A DNA stretch of 64,000 nt from Candidatus Atribacteria bacterium (lineage in GTDB: Bacteria; Atribacterota; Phoenicimicrobiia; Phoenicimicrobiales; Stramentimicrobiaceae), in NCBI GenBank assembly GCA_029553585.1, contig JAKPKS010000167.1, forward strand, positions 1 through 64,000. The letters run 5' to 3'. The notes beneath the pieces are model-generated. The model did no database searches, had not been told where the DNA came from, and worked only from the letters and a program-made list of their open reading frames with translations. Shown here in pieces: positions 59,608-64,000 of the stretch (positions within the stretch are counted from its first letter, which is position 1; the number at the start of each line of letters is the position of its first letter). The translations under genes were made by a program, and so were the position numbers.

Positions 59608-62600
59608 GTGCAGAACCGTAAATTAAATATTTTGGATTACTCCAAAATAAAAAATTATATTGACCCTCCCGATTTTCTTGATGTTCAAAAACAATCTTTT
59701 CAAAAATTTATTCAAAAAGATATTCTTCCAGAAAAACGGCTGAATATTGGCTTGCAAAAAGTATTTAAAGATGTTTTTCCTATTCAGGATTTTACCGGAA
59801 ATCTTGTTTTGGAATATATGGGCTATACTATTAAAGAACCAAAATATACTCCCCTGGAATGCTGGGCAAGAGGTAGTACTTACTCAGCACCGCTTGAGGT
59901 AAGAATTAGTCTGCATAACAAAAAAAATGGTGAAATAAAAGAAACGGATGTTTTTATGGGAGAAATCCCATTGATGACTGATAGTGGTAGTTTTATTATT
60001 AATGGGGCCGAAAGGGTCGTTGTTAACCAATTAATACGTTCTCCGGGCATTTATTATGGCAGTGAAGAGTATGGTGAGAGTAAAACCTTATATAATTTTA
60101 GAATCATTCCTAATAGAGGTTCCTGGTTGGAATTTGGCTTTGACAGTAATAATATGATTTATGTCAGAATCGATAAAAAGAGAAAAATACCTGCCACCAC
60201 TCTTTTACGGGCTCTTGGTTATGAAAGTAATGAGCAAATATTAGATTTATTTGATAATATGGGAATTATAGAGGAGACTTTAGCAAAAGACAATACTACC
60301 AATAAGAATGATGCATTGGTGGAAATCTTTAGAAGGCTGAGACCTAGCGAACCACCTACTGATAGAAATACCCGACAATTATTAGAAAGATTATTATTCG
60401 ATCCCAAAAGGTATGACCTGGCGGATGTTGGCAGATATAAAGTAAACCAAAAATTAAATATTCAAAAAAGGATTTTGGATAAAACTACTGCAAAAAATAT
60501 TAATGACCCGGATACTGATAAACTACTGATCAAGAAAAATGTTCTTATTAACAAAAAAAATGCTGAATTAATTAATCAATCCGGTGTTGAGAAGATCTAT
60601 GTTTATAATGATAATGATGAAGAGATTGCAGTTTATAACGAAAAAAACCAGACCACAGTTAACTTATATGATTCTGAGGAAGGCATTTTAAATGAGAATA
60701 TCATTGGGTTAGAGCTATTGGAAGATATTGCTGATCCAGAGACTGGCGCCCTGATTGCTAAAAATGGTCAAACACTTGATAAGAAAATAATCAATAAAGT
60801 CGGTCAGGCAAATCCTACGGTAACAGTAAAAAAGGGGAATGCTTTAACCAAAGATGATCTGGTCGCCTCCCTGAGATATTTGGTTAACCTTTATTATGGA
60901 GTAGGTAATATTGATGATATAGACCATTTAGGAAATAGAAGGGTAAAAACTATCGGAGAATTATTATTGGATCAATTTTACATCGGTCTGGTTAGGATGG
61001 AAAGAGTAATTAAGGAAAGAATGACCATACAGCCAGATCTTTCTTCAGTAACTGCGCAGGCATTAATAAATATAAGACCACTGGTTGCCTCTATAAAGCA
61101 ATTTTTTGGAAGCAGTCAATTATCCCAATTTATGGACCAAACCAATCCTCTTTCTGAGATCACTCATAAAAGAAGATTATCTGCACTTGGCCCTGGTGGT
61201 TTAACCAGAGAAAGAGCAGGTTTTGAAGTCCGTGATGTTCATTATAGTCATTATGGCAGAATTTGTCCTATCGAAACACCTGAAGGACCAAACATTGGGC
61301 TAATAGGTTCCTTAAGCATCTATGCCAGAATCAATGATTTCGGTTTTATTGAAACTCCCTACCGGAAAGTTGAAGATGGTTATGTTACCGATAAAATTAT
61401 TTATCTTGCCGCAGATGAAGAAGACCAGTATAAAATAGCTCAAATAAATATAAAAATTGATGAAAAGCAAAAAATTATTCAGGAGGAGATTCCCTGCAGA
61501 TACCGAGATGTCTATTTAACAGTTTCTCCAGCTGAGGTCGATTTTATAGATGTGGCACCGAATCAGATGGTTAGTATCTCTGCCAGTTTAATTCCCTTTT
61601 TAGATCACGATGATGCCAACAGGGCGTTAATGGGAACTAATATGCAAAGACAATCTGTACCAGTAATAAAAACAGAAATGCCTTTAGTAATGACTGGTAT
61701 GGAAAATAAAGTTGCTCGTGACTCAGGAACAATTACTATATCAGAAGAAGATGGGGTAGTGGAAAAGGTAGATGCAAAAAGAATTGTTATTAAAAGCAAT
61801 CAGGGCAATAGCAAAGAGTATTCTTTAAAAAAGTTTCATCGTTCAAATCAGGGAACCTGCATTAACCAGATGCCGATAGTTGAGGAGGGTCAGAAAATAG
61901 CTAAAAATACTGCCATCGCTGATGGGCCCAATACCGATCAGGGATATCTATCATTGGGGAGAAATGTGCTGGTAGCTTATATGTCCTGGGAAGGATATAA
62001 CTTTGAAGATGCCATAGTGATAAGTGAGAAATTAGTTCAGGAAGACACTTTTTCCTCTATTCATATAAGTGAACACCAATGCGATGCCCGTGACACCAAA
62101 TTAGGACCGGAAGAGATAACTGCGGATATACCTAATATTGGTGAAAGTAGTTTAGCAAATTTGGATGAAGATGGGATTATTCGTGTTGGAACAGAAGTAG
62201 AAGCGGGTGATATTTTAGTTGGTAAAGTTACTCCTAAAGGGGAAACAGAACTGGGACCTGAAGAAAGATTATTGAGGGCAATATTTGGAGAGAAAGCTCG
62301 AGAGGTCAGAGATACCTCCCTGAGAGTACCGCATGGAGACCGTGGAAAAGTAATAGATGTGAAAGTATTTTCCCGGGAGAGCGGTGATGAAATTCCACCC
62401 GGTGTGAATAAGATAGTTAAGGTATTTATTGCCCAAAAACGTAAAATATCAGAAGGTGATAAAATATCGGGACGACATGGTAATAAAGGTGTTATAGCTA
62501 AGATATTACCCATAAATGACATGCCGTTTTTACCTGATGGTACTCCGGTTGATATTGTTTTAAACCCTCTGGGAGTTCCTTCCAGGATGAATGTGGGACA

Positions 62601-63213
62601 AATACTAGAACTCCATTTAGGATGGGTAGCCAAAACCCTGGGTCTTAATATAATTACTCCAGTTTTTAACGGAGCTACCGAAGATGATATAGTAAAAGCA
62701 TTAACTGATGCTGGCTTACCCAGCGATGGCAAGAGTGTTTTGTATGATGGAAGGACGGGGTTACCCTTTAATCAAAAAGTTAGTGTTGGCTACAGTTATA
62801 TACTGAAACTAATTCATCTAGTAGATGATAAAATTCATGCTCGTTCTACCGGACCTTATTCCTTAGTTACTCAGCAACCACTGGGAGGGAAGGCGCAATT
62901 CGGAGGGCAAAGATTTGGAGAAATGGAAGTGTGGGCTTTAGAGGGATATGGAGCAGCTTATAATTTACAGGAAATGTTAACTGTTAAATCAGATGATGTC
63001 ACAGGAAGGATAAAAACCTACGAATCTATCGTTAAGGGCGAGAATATCCCGGTTCCCGGAACACCAGAGTCATTCAAGGTATTGATAAGAGAGTTAAGAA
63101 GTCTCTGTTTGAATATTAAAATAATGGATCGTGATGGTAAAGAAATTGAAATTAAAGAAGACCTTGATTCCAAAGAAAGAATTGATCAGGATTTTATAGA
63201 CTATCAGACTTAA
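59608..63213 (+). CDS. rpoB: RNA polymerase subunit beta
   Basis: Catalytic core subunit. Opens [14 protein letters not shown]; the rifampicin pocket [20 protein letters not shown] is of wild-type, sensitive form, followed by [22 protein letters not shown] and the ending [20 protein letters not shown] with the switch region. The frame extends to an ATG at 59557, but this lies right behind a terminator; the GTG at 59608 has AAGGTTGGTG upstream and the normal length (1201 residues). No large lineage-specific insert is obvious. Confidence 0.96.
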   Translation: MQNRKLNILDYSKIKNYIDPPDFLDVQKQSFQKFIQKDILPEKRLNIGLQKVFKDVFPIQDFTGNLVLEYMGYTIKEPKYTPLECWARGSTYSAPLEVRISLHNKKNGEIKETDVFMGEIPLMTDSGSFIINGAERVVVNQLIRSPGIYYGSEEYGESKTLYNFRIIPNRGSWLEFGFDSNNMIYVRIDKKRKIPATTLLRALGYESNEQILDLFDNMGIIEETLAKDNTTNKNDALVEIFRRLRPSEPPTDRNTRQLLERLLFDPKRYDLADVGRYKVNQKLNIQKRILDKTTAKNINDPDTDKLLIKKNVLINKKNAELINQSGVEKIYVYNDNDEEIAVYNEKNQTTVNLYDSEEGILNENIIGLELLEDIADPETGALIAKNGQTLDKKIINKVGQANPTVTVKKGNALTKDDLVASLRYLVNLYYGVGNIDDIDHLGNRRVKTIGELLLDQFYIGLVRMERVIKERMTIQPDLSSVTAQALINIRPLVASIKQFFGSSQLSQFMDQTNPLSEITHKRRLSALGPGGLTRERAGFEVRDVHYSHYGRICPIETPEGPNIGLIGSLSIYARINDFGFIETPYRKVEDGYVTDKIIYLAADEEDQYKIAQINIKIDEKQKIIQEEIPCRYRDVYLTVSPAEVDFIDVAPNQMVSISASLIPFLDHDDANRALMGTNMQRQSVPVIKTEMPLVMTGMENKVARDSGTITISEEDGVVEKVDAKRIVIKSNQGNSKEYSLKKFHRSNQGTCINQMPIVEEGQKIAKNTAIADGPNTDQGYLSLGRNVLVAYMSWEGYNFEDAIVISEKLVQEDTFSSIHISEHQCDARDTKLGPEEITADIPNIGESSLANLDEDGIIRVGTEVEAGDILVGKVTPKGETELGPEERLLRAIFGEKAREVRDTSLRVPHGDRGKVIDVKVFSRESGDEIPPGVNKIVKVFIAQKRKISEGDKISGRHGNKGVIAKILPINDMPFLPDGTPVDIVLNPLGVPSRMNVGQILELHLGWVAKTLGLNIITPVFNGATEDDIVKALTDAGLPSDGKSVLYDGRTGLPFNQKVSVGYSYILKLIHLVDDKIHARSTGPYSLVTQQPLGGKAQFGGQRFGEMEVWALEGYGAAYNLQEMLTVKSDDVTGRIKTYESIVKGENIPVPGTPESFKVLIRELRSLCLNIKIMDRDGKEIEIKEDLDSKERIDQDFIDYQT

Positions 63214-63305
63214 TCAGACACAAGTTTTCAGTCTTGTTTTAGCCATGATCGTAAAAATTTAAGTATATTTAATTACCTAAGATTATTAAAATGGAGGTAA
63301 TTTGG

Positions 63306-64000
63306 TTGGATATTTCTAAAAGAATTAACGCTATAACAATAGGATTAGCTTCGCCAGAGAATATTCGGAAATGGTCCTATGGGGAAGTTAAAAAGCCCGA
63401 AACTATTAATTACAGAACTCTTAAACCAGAGAAAGACGGTTTATTCTGTGAACGAATATTTGGTCCGGTAAAGGATTGGGAATGTAGCTGTGGAAAATAT
63501 AAGAGGATTAGATACAAGGGGGTTATATGTGACCGCTGTGGTGTCGAGGTAACAAAGTCGATTACCCGGCGTGAGAGAATGGGACATATTGATTTAGCCT
63601 GTCCCGTTTCACATGTCTGGTATTTTAAGGGTATTCCCAGCCCGTTGGCATTATTGTTAAATATTTCACCAAGAAGTTTGGAGAAAATCCTCTATTTTGC
63701 CCCAGATAGAAGGAGAGAACAGCTTTATGAGATTCAAAAAATGGATGATGATTCGGAAAATGCGGGTAGAATATTTTTTGAAAATGAAGTTATAACTGAA
63801 ACTGAATACAAGATTCATAAAATGTATAACCCTGATTTCAATGCTGAATTGTTGTATAGGATTAAACAGACCAAAATATTTTCCCATAAAGTGGGAGATA
63901 TCATCAACAAAGATAGATTGCTGGAACTTCAGGAAATATTTGGAAAATTGTTTTTTACTGTAGAACAAAATTTGCCATATGATTTAACTCGGCAAGAAGC
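63306..64000 (+). CDS. rpoC: RNA polymerase subunit beta-prime (N-terminal part, cut by window edge)
   Basis: The other catalytic subunit. TTG start at 63306 behind ATGGAGG; it reads [20 protein letters not shown], then the clamp region [19 protein letters not shown] and the zinc ribbon CSCGKYK...CDRCG. The frame is open to the end of the window (about 231 residues seen). The catalytic NADFDGD motif lies beyond. Confidence 0.95.
   Translation, partial: MDISKRINAITIGLASPENIRKWSYGEVKKPETINYRTLKPEKDGLFCERIFGPVKDWECSCGKYKRIRYKGVICDRCGVEVTKSITRRERMGHIDLACPVSHVWYFKGIPSPLALLLNISPRSLEKILYFAPDRRREQLYEIQKMDDDSENAGRIFFENEVITETEYKIHKMYNPDFNAELLYRIKQTKIFSHKVGDIINKDRLLELQEIFGKLFFTVEQNLPYDLTRQE

Noticed and set aside
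62061-62732. Long minus-strand reading frame (223 codons) inside rpoB
   Set aside because: It is the complement of the most conserved part of rpoB, is Pro/Ser/Thr rich as shadow frames are, and has no recognisable domain.
1-64000. CRISPR array, insertion sequence, rRNA gene or prophage
   Set aside because: No regularly spaced repeats, terminal inverted repeats with transposase, rRNA or phage structural genes were seen on either strand.

Overview
The window is AT-rich bacterial chromosome, densely packed and almost entirely on the + strand. It holds housekeeping genes in an order close to that of Firmicutes: mreD-mrdA-rodA, a radical SAM pair, rng-rplU-rpmA-obgE, mcsA-mcsB-clpC-radA, a YacL-like PIN/TRAM gene, cysS-sigH, tRNAs-tuf, and rpmG-tRNA(Trp)-secE-nusG-rplKAJL-rpoBC. 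Several products are typical of a cell with an outer membrane: a protein predicted to end in a beta-barrel, ExbB/ExbD, and a TonB-like fusion. No spore genes are seen apart from an S55-type peptidase and a SigH-type sigma factor. A diderm lineage with Firmicutes-like synteny fits best. Atribacterota is my first guess and Halanaerobiales the second; this is inference, because no rRNA gene is present.

Layout: 0-5 kb has the end of ackA, a sugar nucleotidyltransferase and a minus-strand secreted metallopeptidase fused to a propeller and barrel. 5-10 kb has a membrane-anchored amidohydrolase and a surface-polysaccharide cluster (WecA-like, epimerase, and a WecG-type transferase fused to a degenerate WecA-like domain). 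10.5-14 kb is the rod-shape operon without mreB or mreC. 14-21 kb carries the radical SAM pair, RNase G, L21, L27 and Obg. 21-27.5 kb is an envelope cluster: a giant CsgG/FlgO-like TPR protein, ExbB, ExbD, and a TonB-like protein fused to a YerB (DUF3048) domain. 27.5-38.8 kb has xerD, nucleoside and methylthio-sugar salvage, murA, mreB, the S55 protein, ispD-ispE-ispF and two small genes. 38.9-44.2 kb has nadD-yqeK-LCP-rsfS, membrane proteins and pgk. 44.4-53.8 kb is a protein quality-control operon headed by a CsoR-family repressor where Firmicutes have ctsR, then radA, the PIN/TRAM gene, cysS and sigH. 53.8-64 kb is the tRNA/tuf/ribosomal protein/RNA polymerase cluster.

Points of most interest: two conserved genes (nusG and the first radical SAM gene) have no ATG, GTG or TTG at the position their families require, and both have ATA at proper distance behind a Shine-Dalgarno sequence. 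The CsoR-family repressor sits behind a strong promoter with a CsoR-type operator but lacks two of the three canonical copper ligands. The ExbB/ExbD/TonB-YerB/TPR cluster looks like an undescribed energised envelope machine. No CRISPR array, insertion sequence or prophage was found. TTG starts are common throughout.
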